Assembly (NCBI RefSeq): GCF_017084525.1
Contig: NZ_CP070950.1
Location: 3,782,001 to 3,846,000, forward strand
Direction of reading: 5' to 3'
Length of the DNA stretch: 64,000 nt
Source: Conexibacter sp. SYSU D00693
Lineage (GTDB): Bacteria; Actinomycetota; Thermoleophilia; Solirubrobacterales; Solirubrobacteraceae
Under the pieces are notes generated by a model. It worked only from the letters and a program-made list of their open reading frames with translations, searched no databases and was not told the DNA's origin. This document shows positions 46,096 to 55,219 of the stretch, piece after piece; positions within the stretch are counted from its first letter, which is position 1, and the number at the start of each line of letters is the position of its first letter. A program made the position numbers and the translations under genes.

Positions 46096-46629
46096 ATGTC
46101 CCGCATTGGCCGCAAGCCCATCACCGTCCCCGCCGGCGTCACCGTCTCGATCGAGCCGGAGGTCGTCCGCGTCAACGGTCCCCGCGGTGAGCTCCAGGAG
46201 CGCATCCACCGCGACATCACCGTCGCCCAGGACGGCGACACCCTGACCGTGACCCGCCCGACCGACCGCGGCGAGCACCGCGCCCTGCACGGGCTCACCC
46301 GCTCGCTCGTGGCCAACATGGTCGAGGGCGTCACCTCGGGCTACCAGAAGGTCCTCGAGATCCAGGGCGTCGGCTACCGCGCGACCCTGAAGGGCAAGGA
46401 CCTCGAGCTGGCGCTGGGCTACTCCCACCCGGTCTCGATCAAGGCCCCCGACGGCATCGAGTTCGAGGTCCCGCAGCCGACGCGCGTCGTCGTCAAGGGC
46501 ATCTCGAAGCAGGTCGTCGGCGAGGTCGCCGCCAACATCCGCAAGCAGCGTCCGCCGGAGCCCTACAAGGGCAAGGGCATCCGCTACGAGGGCGAGTACG
46601 TCGCCCGCAAGGTCGGCAAGCGCGCCTAG
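46096..46629 (+). CDS. rplF: 50S ribosomal protein L6
   Basis: A 177-residue L6, near the factor-binding site. Seen: [17 protein letters not shown], the repeated L6 fold with [23 protein letters not shown], and [18 protein letters not shown]. An upstream in-frame start at 46060 would overlap rpsH and add unrelated residues; ATG 46096 is the conserved start. Confidence 0.97.
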   Translation: MSRIGRKPITVPAGVTVSIEPEVVRVNGPRGELQERIHRDITVAQDGDTLTVTRPTDRGEHRALHGLTRSLVANMVEGVTSGYQKVLEIQGVGYRATLKGKDLELALGYSHPVSIKAPDGIEFEVPQPTRVVVKGISKQVVGEVAANIRKQRPPEPYKGKGIRYEGEYVARKVGKRA

Positions 46630-46652
46630 CCGCCGACGAGGAAGAAGACTCC

Positions 46653-47002
46653 ATGAGCGTCACCACCAAGCCCGCCAAGCGGCTCAAGCGCCGCCGCCGC
46701 GTGCGCGCGAAGGTCATCGGCACGGCGACCCGCCCGCGCATCTCGACCTTCCGCTCCAACCGGGGCATCTTCGGGCAGCTGATCGACGACGAGGCCGGCC
46801 GCACGCTGGCCGCCGTCGCCTGGACCGAGGCCGACCTGCGGGGGCTCAAGCCCCTCGAGCAGGCGACCGCGGCCGGCAAGCTGCTCGCCGAGCGCGCCAA
46901 GGCGGCCGGCATCGACCGCGCGGTCTTCGACCGCGGCGGCTACCAGTACCACGGGCGCGTCAAGGCCTTCTGCGAGGGCTGCCGCGAGGGAGGGCTCGCC
47001 GT

Positions 47003-47006
<4 letters not shown>
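46653..47006 (+). CDS. rplR: 50S ribosomal protein L18
   Basis: A 117-residue L18, which binds 5S rRNA with L5. Seen: [68 protein letters not shown] (core [14 protein letters not shown]). ATG 46653; overlaps rpsE by four bases (ATGA). Confidence 0.96.
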
Positions 47007-47700
<694 letters not shown>

Positions 47701-47701
<1 letters not shown>

Positions 47702-47871
47702 TGAAGGTCACGCAGGTCAAGTCGAAGAACGGCTCCAACCAGAAGCAGCTCGACACGCTGCGGTCGCTCGGCCTGCGCCGGATCGGCCACACGGTCGAGG
47801 TCAAGGACACCCCCCAGGCGCGAGGCATGGTGCACCGCGTGCGCCACCTCGTCACGGTCCAGGAGGACTAG
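47701..47871 (+). CDS. rpmD: 50S ribosomal protein L30
   Basis: A 56-residue L30. It begins MKVTQVKSKNGSNQKQLDTL, followed by RSLGLRRIGHTVEVKDTPQARGMVHRVRHLVTV (the LGLRRIGHTVEV signature). ATG 47701 shares a base with the rpsE stop, and TAG at 47869-47871 is two bases before rplO. Family length and position (rpsE-rpmD-rplO) fit exactly. Confidence 0.96.
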
Positions 47872-47873
47872 CC

Positions 47874-48437
47874 ATGGCCGACGAGCAGCAGCAGGTCGAC
47901 GCGGCGGACGTCGCGCTCCACACCCTCAAGCCGGCCCCGGGCTCGCGCAAGCCGCGCAAGCGCGTCGGCCGCGGTGAGGGCTCGGGCACCGGCAAGACGT
48001 CGGGCCGCGGCCAGAAGGGCGCGGGCTCGCGCTCGGGCTCGAAGTCGCGCTCGAACTTCGAGGGCGGCCAGATGCCGATCCACATGCGGATGCGCAAGCT
48101 GCGCGGTCCGCACATGAAGAAGTCCATGCCGTTCGAGCCGTTCCGGACGCTCACGCAGGCCGTGAACCTCTCGGACCTCGAGGACCGCTTCGACGCCGGC
48201 GCCGAGGTCACGATCGACGCGCTCAAGGCCGCCGGCCTGGGCAAGCGCAAGGACGTCGCCATCAAGGTGCTGGGCCGCGGCGAGCTGTCGAAGGGGCTGA
48301 CCGTGCACGCGCACGGCTTCTCGGCCTCGGCGCGCGCCGCGATCGAGGGCGCCGGCGGCACGTGCGTCGTCGTCGAGGAGGGTCGCCCCTCCAGCGCGCC
48401 GAAGGTCCAGGCGGCCCCGGCCGCCGACGCCGAGTAG
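47874..48437 (+). CDS. rplO: 50S ribosomal protein L15
   Basis: A 187-residue L15, slightly long for the family (about 145-165). The N-terminal 15 residues (ADEQQQVDAADVAL) and the C-terminal 25 (Ala/Pro-rich, KVQAAPAADAE) are extra. The core has PGSRKPRKRVGRGEGSGTGKTSGRGQKGAGSRSG (in part GRGEGSGTGKTSGRGQKG) and GKRKDVAIKVLGRGELSKGLTVHAHGFS. In most bacteria secY follows; here a terminator, ohr and an opposed RTX gene intervene. Confidence 0.96.
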   Translation: MADEQQQVDAADVALHTLKPAPGSRKPRKRVGRGEGSGTGKTSGRGQKGAGSRSGSKSRSNFEGGQMPIHMRMRKLRGPHMKKSMPFEPFRTLTQAVNLSDLEDRFDAGAEVTIDALKAAGLGKRKDVAIKVLGRGELSKGLTVHAHGFSASARAAIEGAGGTCVVVEEGRPSSAPKVQAAPAADAE

Positions 48438-48466
48438 GCGCTGGGCCCACATCGCACGCAGGCTTC

Positions 48467-48495
48467 GACGGCCGTCCCCCAGGGGGCGGCCGTCG
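48467..48495 (+). terminator. Hairpin terminator after rplO
   Basis: CGACGGCCG pairs with CGGCCGTCG, and the stem continues inward as TCCC with GGGG to a short loop (13 pairs including one G-U). 29 bases after the rplO stop, it ends the S10-spc transcript. Confidence 0.75.
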
Positions 48496-48501
48496 CCGTT
48501 G

Positions 48502-48507
48502 TAGGTT
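48502..48507 (+). promoter_or_regulatory. Leaderless-type promoter of ohr (-10)
   Basis: TAGGTT ends six bases before the ATG of ohr, so transcription should begin at or next to the A of the start codon. It overlaps the end of the rplO terminator region. No ribosome-binding site lies between. Confidence 0.55.
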
Positions 48508-48513
48508 CGCGCG

Positions 48514-48957
48514 ATGGCGAAGGTGATCTACACGGCGGAGGCCCACGTGACCGGCGGTCGCGCCGAGGGCCACGGCAAGACGACCGACGGGGCGCTGGAG
48601 GTCGACCTGCGCCTCCCGGCCGAGATGGGCGGCCAGGGCGGCGGGACGAACCCCGAGCAGCTCTTCGCCGTCGGCTACGCGGCGTGCTTCGAGGGCGCGA
48701 TCGGGGTGGTCGGCCGGCGGCTCAAGGCGGAGGTCGGCGACGTCGGGGTCGACTCGAAGGTCTCGCTCCTGCCCACGGGCGACGGCGGCTTCAAGCTCGC
48801 GGTGCGCCTCGACGTGGCGCTGCCCTCGGTGGACGACGCCGAGACCGCGAAGCAGATCGTCGTCAAGTCCCACGAGGTCTGCCCGTACTCCAACGCGACC
48901 CGCGGGAACATCGACGTGGAGCTCTACGCCAACGGGGAGGCCGTCAGCGGGGCCTGA
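48514..48957 (+). CDS. ohr: Organic hydroperoxide resistance protein (Ohr, OsmC family)
   Basis: A 147-residue Ohr-type peroxidase that reduces organic hydroperoxides with a pair of cysteines: Cys58 in GYAACFEGA and Cys123 in EVCPYSNATRGN. Those motifs and the catalytic-Arg region (GGQGGGTNPEQLF) mark Ohr rather than OsmC. It lies alone between a terminator and an inverted repeat. Usually an OhrR regulator is adjacent; none is seen here. It separates rplO from secY together with the next, opposed gene. Confidence 0.92.
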   Translation: MAKVIYTAEAHVTGGRAEGHGKTTDGALEVDLRLPAEMGGQGGGTNPEQLFAVGYAACFEGAIGVVGRRLKAEVGDVGVDSKVSLLPTGDGGFKLAVRLDVALPSVDDAETAKQIVVKSHEVCPYSNATRGNIDVELYANGEAVSGA

Positions 48958-48967
48958 CCCGCTGCAT

Positions 48968-49020
48968 GCATCGATCGGCGGATCTTCCGCTCTGCAGGCT
49001 GAAGATCCGCCACTCGATGC
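48968..49020. terminator. Inverted repeat between convergent genes (CATCGAGTGGCG family)
   Basis: Arms of 20 bases, 48968-48987 and 49001-49020, pair with two mismatches: GCATCGATCGGCGGATCTTC and its partner ending CGCCACTCGATGC. The outer bases are the same as those of the inverted repeat at 14967-15017. It lies between ohr and the convergent RTX gene and could terminate both. Confidence 0.7.
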
Positions 49021-49044
49021 GCAAGCGCCCGCGGAGGACCCGGC

Positions 49045-50451
49045 TCAGCGGCGGATGACCCGCTCGCACGACCCGTCGGTCCGGTCGTCCTTGTCCAGGT
49101 AGACCGTGTCGAGCCCGGCACCGCACGCGACGTGCGAGGCGCGGCGGGCGTAGACGTGGACGGTGTCGTTGCCCGGGCCGGCGTCCACGGTGTTCGGGCC
49201 GCGGCCGCGCAGGCGGATGACGTCGTCGCCGGGACCGCCGAAGACGCGGTTGGTCCCGGCGCCGCCCTGGAGGTAGTCGTCGCCGTCCTCGCCGAAGACG
49301 TCGTTGCGCCCGGGCGAGCCGTAGACGACGTCGTCGCCCGGGCCGCCCCAGAGGCGGTCGGTGGCCTTCGAGGCGTCGCCGTGGACGCGGTTGCCCCAGA
49401 GGACGTCGCGGCCGCCGCGGCCGCGGATGCGGTCCGGGCCGTGGCCCCCGAGCAGCGTGTCGTTGCGGCCGGTGCCGCCCTTCTTGGCGCCGCGTGACGG
49501 CGCCAGCCAGGTGATGCCCTTCTCGGGGTCGCGCGCGGCCGCGCGCGTGAAGACGATCCGCTCGCAGCCCTTCACGCGGCCACGACGGCGCAGCTGGCGG
49601 TCGCTGACGCCACCGCGCTGCCCGTGGGGGTCCAGGTGGACGACGTCCTTGCCCGGGCCGCAGTCCACGAGCAGGTCGCGGCCGCGGTCGTTGGCCCACA
49701 CGACGTCGTCGCCCGGGCCGGCGAGGAGCTTGTCGGGCCCGGTGTCGCCGTAGACCTGGTCGTCGCCCGGGCCGCCCTGGACGACGTCGCCGCCCGTGCC
49801 GCCGTGCACGACGTCGGCCCCGGGGCCGCCGGCCACGCGGTCCTCGGCCGGGCCGGCGTTGAGGAAGTCGGTGCCGTTGGCGCCCTGGAGGCGGTCGTGG
49901 CCGAAGCCGCCGACGAGGACGTCCGCGCCGGTGCCGCCGAGCAGGACGTCGTCGCCCGAGGCGCCGTCGACCCAGTCGTCGCCGCCGCCGCCGAGCACGC
50001 GGTCCGCGCCCGTGTCGCCGTAGGCCTCGTCGTCGCCGCCGCGGGCCGAGACGAGGTCGGGACCCTCGAGGCCGCGCAGGTCGTCGCCGCGGGCGCTGCC
50101 GCGAACGCGGTCGGCGCCCGGGCCGCCGGTGCGCGAGCGCAGGGCGCGCTCGGGCGCGGGCGGCGCGGCGGGGGAGTCGGCCGACGACGGGTCGAAGCCC
50201 GGCGGCAGGCCGGGCGGCAGCGTGGTCGACGGCTGGGGCTGGCCCGGCGTCGCGGGCGCGGGCGGCGCGGCGGGAGAGGGGACCGGCGGCAGGTCGTCGG
50301 CGGGCAGGCCGACGGGCGACTCGGCCGGGGGCTGCACGCAGAGCACCGGGATGGGGCAGACGGGGCGCTGGGCCTGCGCGCCGCCGGGCAGCGCGAGGCC
50401 CGCCGCCACGGCGGCGGCCAGCACGAACGACGACGCTCCCCTTGCCGGCAT
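49045..50451 (-). CDS. Secreted RTX-type calcium-binding repeat protein
   Basis: A 468-residue secreted protein. A Sec signal peptide (about 1-27, ending GGAQA) is followed by a Pro/Ala-rich linker (about 30-105). Then come about twenty nonapeptide-type repeats of the form GGxGxDxhx: GGTGADVLVGG, GGPGDDQVYGD, GGPGDDVVYGS and so on, which form a calcium-binding beta-roll. They are interrupted near the middle by a 60-residue stretch with Cys. In Gram-negatives such repeats mark type I secretion; here a Sec signal is used. The high DNA repetition is due to the repeats. Probably cell-wall associated or secreted; function unknown. Confidence 0.85.
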   Translation of the reverse strand: MPARGASSFVLAAAVAAGLALPGGAQAQRPVCPIPVLCVQPPAESPVGLPADDLPPVPSPAAPPAPATPGQPQPSTTLPPGLPPGFDPSSADSPAAPPAPERALRSRTGGPGADRVRGSARGDDLRGLEGPDLVSARGGDDEAYGDTGADRVLGGGGDDWVDGASGDDVLLGGTGADVLVGGFGHDRLQGANGTDFLNAGPAEDRVAGGPGADVVHGGTGGDVVQGGPGDDQVYGDTGPDKLLAGPGDDVVWANDRGRDLLVDCGPGKDVVHLDPHGQRGGVSDRQLRRRGRVKGCERIVFTRAAARDPEKGITWLAPSRGAKKGGTGRNDTLLGGHGPDRIRGRGGRDVLWGNRVHGDASKATDRLWGGPGDDVVYGSPGRNDVFGEDGDDYLQGGAGTNRVFGGPGDDVIRLRGRGPNTVDAGPGNDTVHVYARRASHVACGAGLDTVYLDKDDRTDGSCERVIRR

Positions 50452-50539
50452 CGCACCTCGGATCGGCGCGTCGCCCCGGCCGCTTGAGCGGCGCGCGATG
50501 CCGCTGGACGGCGGTGCGCGGGCGCGACGGGCTTCCGGC

Positions 50540-50545
50540 TACCCT
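50540..50545 (+). promoter_or_regulatory. Putative secY promoter (-10), near-leaderless
   Basis: TACCCT ends 10 bases before the secY ATG, with no ribosome-binding site between. Since rplO ends with a terminator and an opposed gene intervenes, secY needs a promoter here. Confidence 0.5.
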
Positions 50546-50555
50546 TGGCCGTCGC

Positions 50556-51827
50556 ATGCTGTCGACCATCCTCAGCGCCTTCACGGTGGGCGAGATCCGC
50601 AAGAAGCTCGCCTTCACCGCCCTGATCCTGGCCCTCTACCGGGTCGGCTCGCACATCCCCGTGCCGGGCGTGAACGTGGATGCGGTCAACGACATCCAGG
50701 AGCAGTTCGGCGGCGGCGGCGTGCTGCAGCTCCTCAACGTCTTCAGCGGCGGCGGCCTCGGCCGCATCGCGCTGTTCGCGCTGGGGATCATGCCCTACAT
50801 CACGGCCTCGATCATCCTGCAGCTCCTGACGGTCGTCGTCCCGTCGCTGGAGAAGCTGCAGAAGGAGGGCGAGGTCGGCCAGCAGCGCATCACGCAGTAC
50901 ACGCGCTACCTCACCGTCGGCCTCGCGTTCGGCCAGGCCATCGGCTACGTCTTCCTCTTCCGCTCCTTCGAGGCCAACGCCGGCCAGCCGGTCATCGACG
51001 GCTTCGACGCCCCGACGGTCTTCCTCATCGTGACCTGCCTCACCGCCGGCACGGTGCTCCTGATGTGGATGGGCGAGCTGATCACCCAGCGGGGCATCGG
51101 CAACGGCATCTCGCTGATGATCTTCGCGTCGATCGTCAGCGGCCTGCCCAACGGCATCCAGGCGTGGTGGACCAACCCGGACCAGGTCTTCAAGGTGATG
51201 ATGCCGTTCGTCGCCCTCGCGGTGATCGCGGCGGTGGTCTTCATCCAGGAGGGCCAGCGCCGCATCCCGGTCCAGTACGCCAAGCGCGTGATCGGCCGGC
51301 GCATGAGCGGCGGCGGCCAGACCTACCTGCCGCTGCGCGTGAACATGGCCGGCGTCATCCCGGTCATCTTCGCCGCGTCGATCATGGCCTTCCCGCCCAC
51401 GATCGGCCAGCTCGTCACGTCGAACACGGCCAACGACCTCGCCGCGTTCTTCGACCCGCAGGACGCGCCCTACGTGATCGGCGAGGCGATCTTCATCATC
51501 CTCTTCACGTACTTCTACACCGCGGTGACGTTCAACCCGGTGGACCAGGCCGACAACCTGAAGAAGTACGGCGGCTTCATCCCGGGGGTGCGGCCGGGCC
51601 GCCCGACGGCGGAGTTCCTGGACCGCATCCTCGCCCGCCTGACCTTCCCGGGGGCGCTGTACCTCGCGGCCGTCGCGGCGCTGCCGACGATCCTGCTCGC
51701 CCAGACCTCGGCGAACTTCTTCTTCGGCGGGACGTCCCTGCTCATCGTCGTCGGCGTGGCGCTCGACACGATGAAGCAGCTCGAGGCGCAGCTCATGATG
51801 CGCAACTACGAGGGCTTCCTGAAGTAG
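50556..51827 (+). CDS. secY: Protein translocase subunit SecY
   Basis: A 423-residue, ten-segment membrane protein, the channel of the Sec translocon with SecE and SecG. Seen: ALYRVGSHIPVPGV near the start, GIMPYITASIILQLL (plug and TM2), ITQRGIGNGISLMIF, VFIQEGQRRIPVQYAKR and the cytosolic C5 loop. The open frame extends to 50442, but those 38 residues are Arg-rich non-family sequence overlapping a likely promoter; ATG 50556 (MLSTILSAF) is the proper start. Confidence 0.97.
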   Translation: MLSTILSAFTVGEIRKKLAFTALILALYRVGSHIPVPGVNVDAVNDIQEQFGGGGVLQLLNVFSGGGLGRIALFALGIMPYITASIILQLLTVVVPSLEKLQKEGEVGQQRITQYTRYLTVGLAFGQAIGYVFLFRSFEANAGQPVIDGFDAPTVFLIVTCLTAGTVLLMWMGELITQRGIGNGISLMIFASIVSGLPNGIQAWWTNPDQVFKVMMPFVALAVIAAVVFIQEGQRRIPVQYAKRVIGRRMSGGGQTYLPLRVNMAGVIPVIFAASIMAFPPTIGQLVTSNTANDLAAFFDPQDAPYVIGEAIFIILFTYFYTAVTFNPVDQADNLKKYGGFIPGVRPGRPTAEFLDRILARLTFPGALYLAAVAALPTILLAQTSANFFFGGTSLLIVVGVALDTMKQLEAQLMMRNYEGFLK

Positions 51828-51933
51828 CCGCCCGCGCGACGGATCGCCTACGATGCCGCCTTCCCCCGGGTCCCCCCGTCCCCGCCGCCGCTTCGAGCGG
51901 ACCTCCCGCTCCTCCGGATCTCCCGTCGCCGTC

Positions 51934-52605
51934 GTGCCCTCCGAGCTCAACCTCATCCTCCTCGGCCCTCCCGGGGCCGGCAAGGGCACGCAGGCCGAGC
52001 GCCTGACGCAGGACTTCGACCTGCCCTACCTCTCGACGGGCAACATGCTCCGCGCCGCGGTCTCCGAGGGCACGGACCTCGGCAAGCAGGCCGAGCCGAT
52101 CATGAACGAGGGCGGGCTCGTCCCGGACGAGATCATCATCGGCGTGACGCTCGAGGCGCTGGGCGAGGCCGACGACGGCTTCCTGCTCGACGGCTTCCCG
52201 CGCACGGTCGGCCAGGCCGAGGCGCTGACCAAGGCCCTGGAGGAGCGCGAGCGCAAGCTCACCGCCGCGCTGCTCATCGACGTCCCCGACGACGAGATCG
52301 TCCGCCGCCTCACGGGCCGGCGCACGTGCGCCAAGAACGGCCACGTCTACCACGTGGAGTTCGACCCGCCCAAGCACGAGGGCGTCTGCGACCAGGACGG
52401 CTCGAAGCTCGTCCAGCGCGACGACGACAAGCCCGAGACCGTGGAGAAGCGCCTCGTCGCCTACCACGACAAGACCGCCCCGCTCGTCGGGTGGTTCGAG
52501 GACCGCGGGCTCCTGCGGCGCTTCGACGGCACCCGGTCGCCCACCGAGGTCCACGACCACATCCGGGCGACCGTGGCCACGCTGCGCCTCGAGGACGAGC
52601 TCTAG
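51934..52605 (+). CDS. adk: Adenylate kinase
   Basis: About 223 residues; it interconverts ATP plus AMP with two ADP. P-loop GPPGAGKGTQAERL lies at residues 9-22. The AMP site has STGNMLRAAV and DGFPRTVGQAE. The lid has RRTCAKNGHVYHVEF and GVCDQDGS, with two of the usual four zinc-site Cys. The open frame begins at ATG 51853, but that ATG lies inside a putative -10 (TACGAT, 51849-51854) and the extra 27 residues are Arg/Ser/Pro-rich; GTG 51934 gives the family N-terminus. Start confidence is moderate. Confidence 0.93.
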   Translation: MPSELNLILLGPPGAGKGTQAERLTQDFDLPYLSTGNMLRAAVSEGTDLGKQAEPIMNEGGLVPDEIIIGVTLEALGEADDGFLLDGFPRTVGQAEALTKALEERERKLTAALLIDVPDDEIVRRLTGRRTCAKNGHVYHVEFDPPKHEGVCDQDGSKLVQRDDDKPETVEKRLVAYHDKTAPLVGWFEDRGLLRRFDGTRSPTEVHDHIRATVATLRLEDEL

Positions 52606-52615
52606 CCTCGACGCC

Positions 52616-53401
52616 ATGATCATCCGCAAGACGCCCGAGGAGATCGACCGCATGGCGGCGGCGGGCGCGATCCACGCGCGCTGCATGAAGCTCCTCGCGG
52701 GCAAGGTGCGCGAGGGCGTCACGACGGCGGAGCTCGACCTGGCGGCGGAGAAGTTCATCCGCTCGCAGGGCGCCGAGCCGTCGTTCAAGGGCTACCGCGG
52801 CTTCCCGGGCTCGATCTGCGTCTCGCCCAACTCCATGGTGGTCCACGGCATCCCGGGGCCCTACCGCCTGACGCGCGGGGACATCCTGTCCGTCGACATC
52901 GGCGTCACCTACGACGGCTGGGTCGCCGACGGCGCCTGCACGTTCCCGGTCGGGGAGGTCACGCCGGTCGCCGAGAAGCTCCTCGAGGTCACGCAGCGCT
53001 CGCTGTTCGCGGCCGTCGAGCAGTGCCGGGTCGGCAACCGGCTCGGCGACGTCTCGCACGCGGTCCAGGCCGTCGTCGAGGCCGAGGGGCTGAGCGTCGT
53101 GCGCTCGCTGGTCGGCCACGGCATCGGCCGCGACATGCACGAGGACCCGCAGATCCCGAACTACGGGGACCCGGGCCGCGGGCCGCTGCTCGAGGAGGGC
53201 ATGGTCCTCGCCGTCGAGCCGATGACCACCGCGGGCCGGCACATGGTCCGGATGGGCGACGACGGCTGGGCGATCTACGCCCAGGACGGCTCGCTGGCCG
53301 CGCACTTCGAGTTCACGATCGCCGTGACCGCCGAGGGTCCCCGGATCCTCAACCCCTGGCACGAGCTGCTCGGCGTGGAAGCGCCCGCAGCGGCCGCCTG
53401 A
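52616..53401 (+). CDS. map: Methionine aminopeptidase, type I
   Basis: A 261-residue metalloenzyme removing the initiator Met. Metal ligands: [17 protein letters not shown] (two Asp), [12 protein letters not shown] (His), AVEPMTT (Glu) and the last Glu in HFEFTIAVT. Normal length. TAGCCT (52603-52608) lies seven bases before the ATG and could be a leaderless promoter inside the adk stop region. The next gene, rpmJ, begins 161 bases on; infA, which normally lies between, is absent. Confidence 0.95.
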   Translation: MIIRKTPEEIDRMAAAGAIHARCMKLLAGKVREGVTTAELDLAAEKFIRSQGAEPSFKGYRGFPGSICVSPNSMVVHGIPGPYRLTRGDILSVDIGVTYDGWVADGACTFPVGEVTPVAEKLLEVTQRSLFAAVEQCRVGNRLGDVSHAVQAVVEAEGLSVVRSLVGHGIGRDMHEDPQIPNYGDPGRGPLLEEGMVLAVEPMTTAGRHMVRMGDDGWAIYAQDGSLAAHFEFTIAVTAEGPRILNPWHELLGVEAPAAAA

Positions 53402-53439
53402 GCGGCCGGCTCGGCGCGCAGACCGTTCGGGCGCGAGCT

Positions 53440-53562
53440 TGCTATCGTGGCGGGTCCGCGTGCCTGCGCGAGTCCGTGCGCGCACGCGCCCCCGGCTGGG
53501 GTAGCGGCAACCTCGCGGTTGCCAGAGCTCCAGGCGGGTCCGAACCAGCTTGGAAAGGGATC
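53440..53562 (+). promoter_or_regulatory. Promoter and structured leader of the rpmJ-rpsM operon
   Basis: TGCTATCGT (53440-53448) is a good extended -10 (TGnTAnnnT). The leader of about 105 nt contains GTGCGCGCAC, then a perfect hairpin GGCAACC-TCGC-GGTTGCC (53506-53523), then a GGAAAGGGATC ribosome-binding region before ATG 53563. Such leaders of r-protein operons are often the sites of autoregulation (by S4 in other bacteria). That role is an inference. Confidence 0.5.
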
Positions 53563-53676
53563 ATGAAGGTACGACCGTCGGTCAAGCCGATGTGCGAGAA
53601 GTGCAAGATCATCCGCCGCCATGGCCGGGTGCTCGTGATCTGCCAGAACCCGCGCCACAAGCAGCGCCAGGGCTAG
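53563..53676 (+). CDS. rpmJ: 50S ribosomal protein L36
   Basis: A 37-residue L36, the smallest ribosomal protein. [20 protein letters not shown] begins it; zinc ligands are Cys11, Cys14, Cys27 and His32 ([17 protein letters not shown]). The length is normal for the zinc form. It heads the alpha operon here, with rpsM seven bases downstream. Confidence 0.97.
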   Translation: MKVRPSVKPMCEKCKIIRRHGRVLVICQNPRHKQRQG

Positions 53677-53683
53677 GTCCAGC

Positions 53684-54067
53684 ATGGCTCGCATCGCCGG
53701 GGTCAACATCCCCCTGAACAAGCGCATCGAGATCGGCCTCACGTACGTGTACGGCATCGGCCGGTCGACCTCGAACCAGCTCCTCGCGGAGTGCGGCATC
53801 CACCCGGACACGAAGGTCCGGGACCTCACCGAGGACGAGGTGGGCAAGCTCCGCGACATGATCGACCGCGACGTCACCGTCGAGGGTGACCTGCGCCGTG
53901 AGCGCTCGCAGGCGATCAAGCGCCTCATCGAGATCCAGTGCTACCGCGGCCGCCGCCACCAGCGCGGCCTGCCGGTGCGCGGGCAGAAGACCAAGACGAA
54001 CGCCCGCACGCGCAAGGGTCCCAAGCGCATGTCCGTGGCCGGCAAGAAGAAGGCAGGCAAGAAGTAG
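53684..54067 (+). CDS. rpsM: 30S ribosomal protein S13
   Basis: A 127-residue S13 of the 30S head. Seen: [61 protein letters not shown] (core [16 protein letters not shown]) and the basic tail that reaches the P-site tRNA. Its stop shares a base with the GTG of rpsK. Confidence 0.97.
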   Translation: MARIAGVNIPLNKRIEIGLTYVYGIGRSTSNQLLAECGIHPDTKVRDLTEDEVGKLRDMIDRDVTVEGDLRRERSQAIKRLIEIQCYRGRRHQRGLPVRGQKTKTNARTRKGPKRMSVAGKKKAGKK

Positions 54068-54465
54068 TGAGCCCCGCTCCCAAGCGCCCGCAGCGCGGCC
54101 GCCGCAAGCCGAAGAAGAACATCCCGGTCGGCCAGGCGCACATCAAGACGTCCTTCAACAACACGATCGTCTCCCTCACCGACCGTGAGGGCAACGTCAT
54201 CGCGTGGGAGTCCGCCGGTGGCGCGGGCTTCAAGGGCTCCCGCAAGTCGACCCCCTTCGCTGCGCAGGTCACGGCCGACGCCGCCGCGCGCAAGGGCATC
54301 GAGCAGGGGCTCCAGAAGGTCGAGGTCTTCGTGAAGGGCCCGGGCTCGGGCCGCGAGACCGCCATCCGCTCGCTGCAGGCCGCGGGCCTCGAGGTCCTCG
54401 GCGTCCGCGACGTCACCCCGCAGGCCCACAACGGCTGCCGCCCGCGCAAGCGGCGCCGTGTCTGA
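54067..54465 (+). CDS. rpsK: 30S ribosomal protein S11
   Basis: A 132-residue S11 of the platform. Seen: [44 protein letters not shown] (in part [15 protein letters not shown]), [20 protein letters not shown] and [18 protein letters not shown] 54067 shares a base with the rpsM stop; the longer frame upstream is an rpsM shadow. Confidence 0.97.
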   Translation: MSPAPKRPQRGRRKPKKNIPVGQAHIKTSFNNTIVSLTDREGNVIAWESAGGAGFKGSRKSTPFAAQVTADAAARKGIEQGLQKVEVFVKGPGSGRETAIRSLQAAGLEVLGVRDVTPQAHNGCRPRKRRRV

Positions 54466-54487
54466 CCCCGCCGTCTGAGGAACTTCC

Positions 54488-55108
54488 ATGGCTCGCAACA
54501 CCGATGCCCAGTGCAAGCAGTGCCGTCGTGAGGGGCAGAAGCTCTTCCTGAAGGGCGAGCGCTGCCTCACCGACAAGTGCGGCGTCGAGCGCCGCGCGTA
54601 CCCGCCGGGCGACCACGGCCGCGGCCGCCAGAAGCAGTCGGAGTACCGCGTCCAGCTGCGCGAGAAGCAGAAGGCCCGCCGCTACTACGGCGTGCTGGAG
54701 AAGCAGTTCCGCCGCTACTACGACAAGGCCAGCCGCCAGCCCGGCATCACGGGCGAGAACCTGCTCGGCCTGCTCGAGGCGCGCTTCGACAACGTCCTGG
54801 TCCGCCTCGGCTTCGCCGCGTCGCGCCGCCAGGCCCGCCAGATGATCCGCCACGGCCACTGGACGATCAACGGCCGTCGCGTCGACATCCCCAGCTACCA
54901 GGTGCGCGAGGGCGACGTCATCGCCGTCAAGGCGGAGACGCCCGTCGAGGCCGTCATCCGCGACGCCACGGAGCTGACCGCGTCCGTCCCGGCCTGGCTG
55001 CAGGCCGACCATGACGCGCTGACCGCGCGCGTGCTGCGCAAGCCCGAGCGTCGTGAGATCACGACGCCCGTGCAGGAGCAGCTCATCGTCGAGCTCTACT
55101 CCAAGTAG
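54488..55108 (+). CDS. rpsD: 30S ribosomal protein S4, zinc-type
   Basis: A 206-residue S4, an assembly initiator of the 30S body. The N-terminus has the Cys set CKQC (9-12) and Cys26 and Cys31, as in zinc-binding S4. The S4 RNA-binding domain shows [30 protein letters not shown]. Normal length. In many bacteria S4 represses its own operon. ATG 54488 lies 22 bases after rpsK with GAGGAAC upstream. Confidence 0.97.
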   Translation: MARNTDAQCKQCRREGQKLFLKGERCLTDKCGVERRAYPPGDHGRGRQKQSEYRVQLREKQKARRYYGVLEKQFRRYYDKASRQPGITGENLLGLLEARFDNVLVRLGFAASRRQARQMIRHGHWTINGRRVDIPSYQVREGDVIAVKAETPVEAVIRDATELTASVPAWLQADHDALTARVLRKPERREITTPVQEQLIVELYSK

Positions 55109-55219
55109 TCCCCGCCGCGCGCGCTGCCGCCCGCGTCGGGCGGCGCGCGGCGCGCGCTCGCTTGAGGACGGCGGCCTCCGCACCCACCCCGCCGACCACC
55201 CCCGAAGAACAGGACCCAG

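Noticed and set aside
49132-50487. Plus-strand open frames and CRISPR-like periodicity opposite the RTX gene
   Set aside because: The regular short repeats come from the GGxGxDxhx codons of the minus-strand protein; there are no identical repeats with unique spacers.
50442-50555. Longer SecY with 38 extra N-terminal residues
   Set aside because: The extra part is not SecY-like and contains the putative promoter; ATG 50556 starts the conserved N-terminus.
51853-51933. Adenylate kinase start at ATG 51853
   Set aside because: The ATG lies within a -10-like TACGAT and the extra residues are Arg/Ser/Pro-rich; GTG 51934 fits the family. Kept only as an alternative.
53500-53562. A tRNA-like segment (GGCAACC...GGTTGCC and GGGTCCGAACC) before rpmJ
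   Set aside because: No complete cloverleaf, anticodon arm or acceptor stem can be formed; it fits a leader hairpin and ribosome-binding region better.
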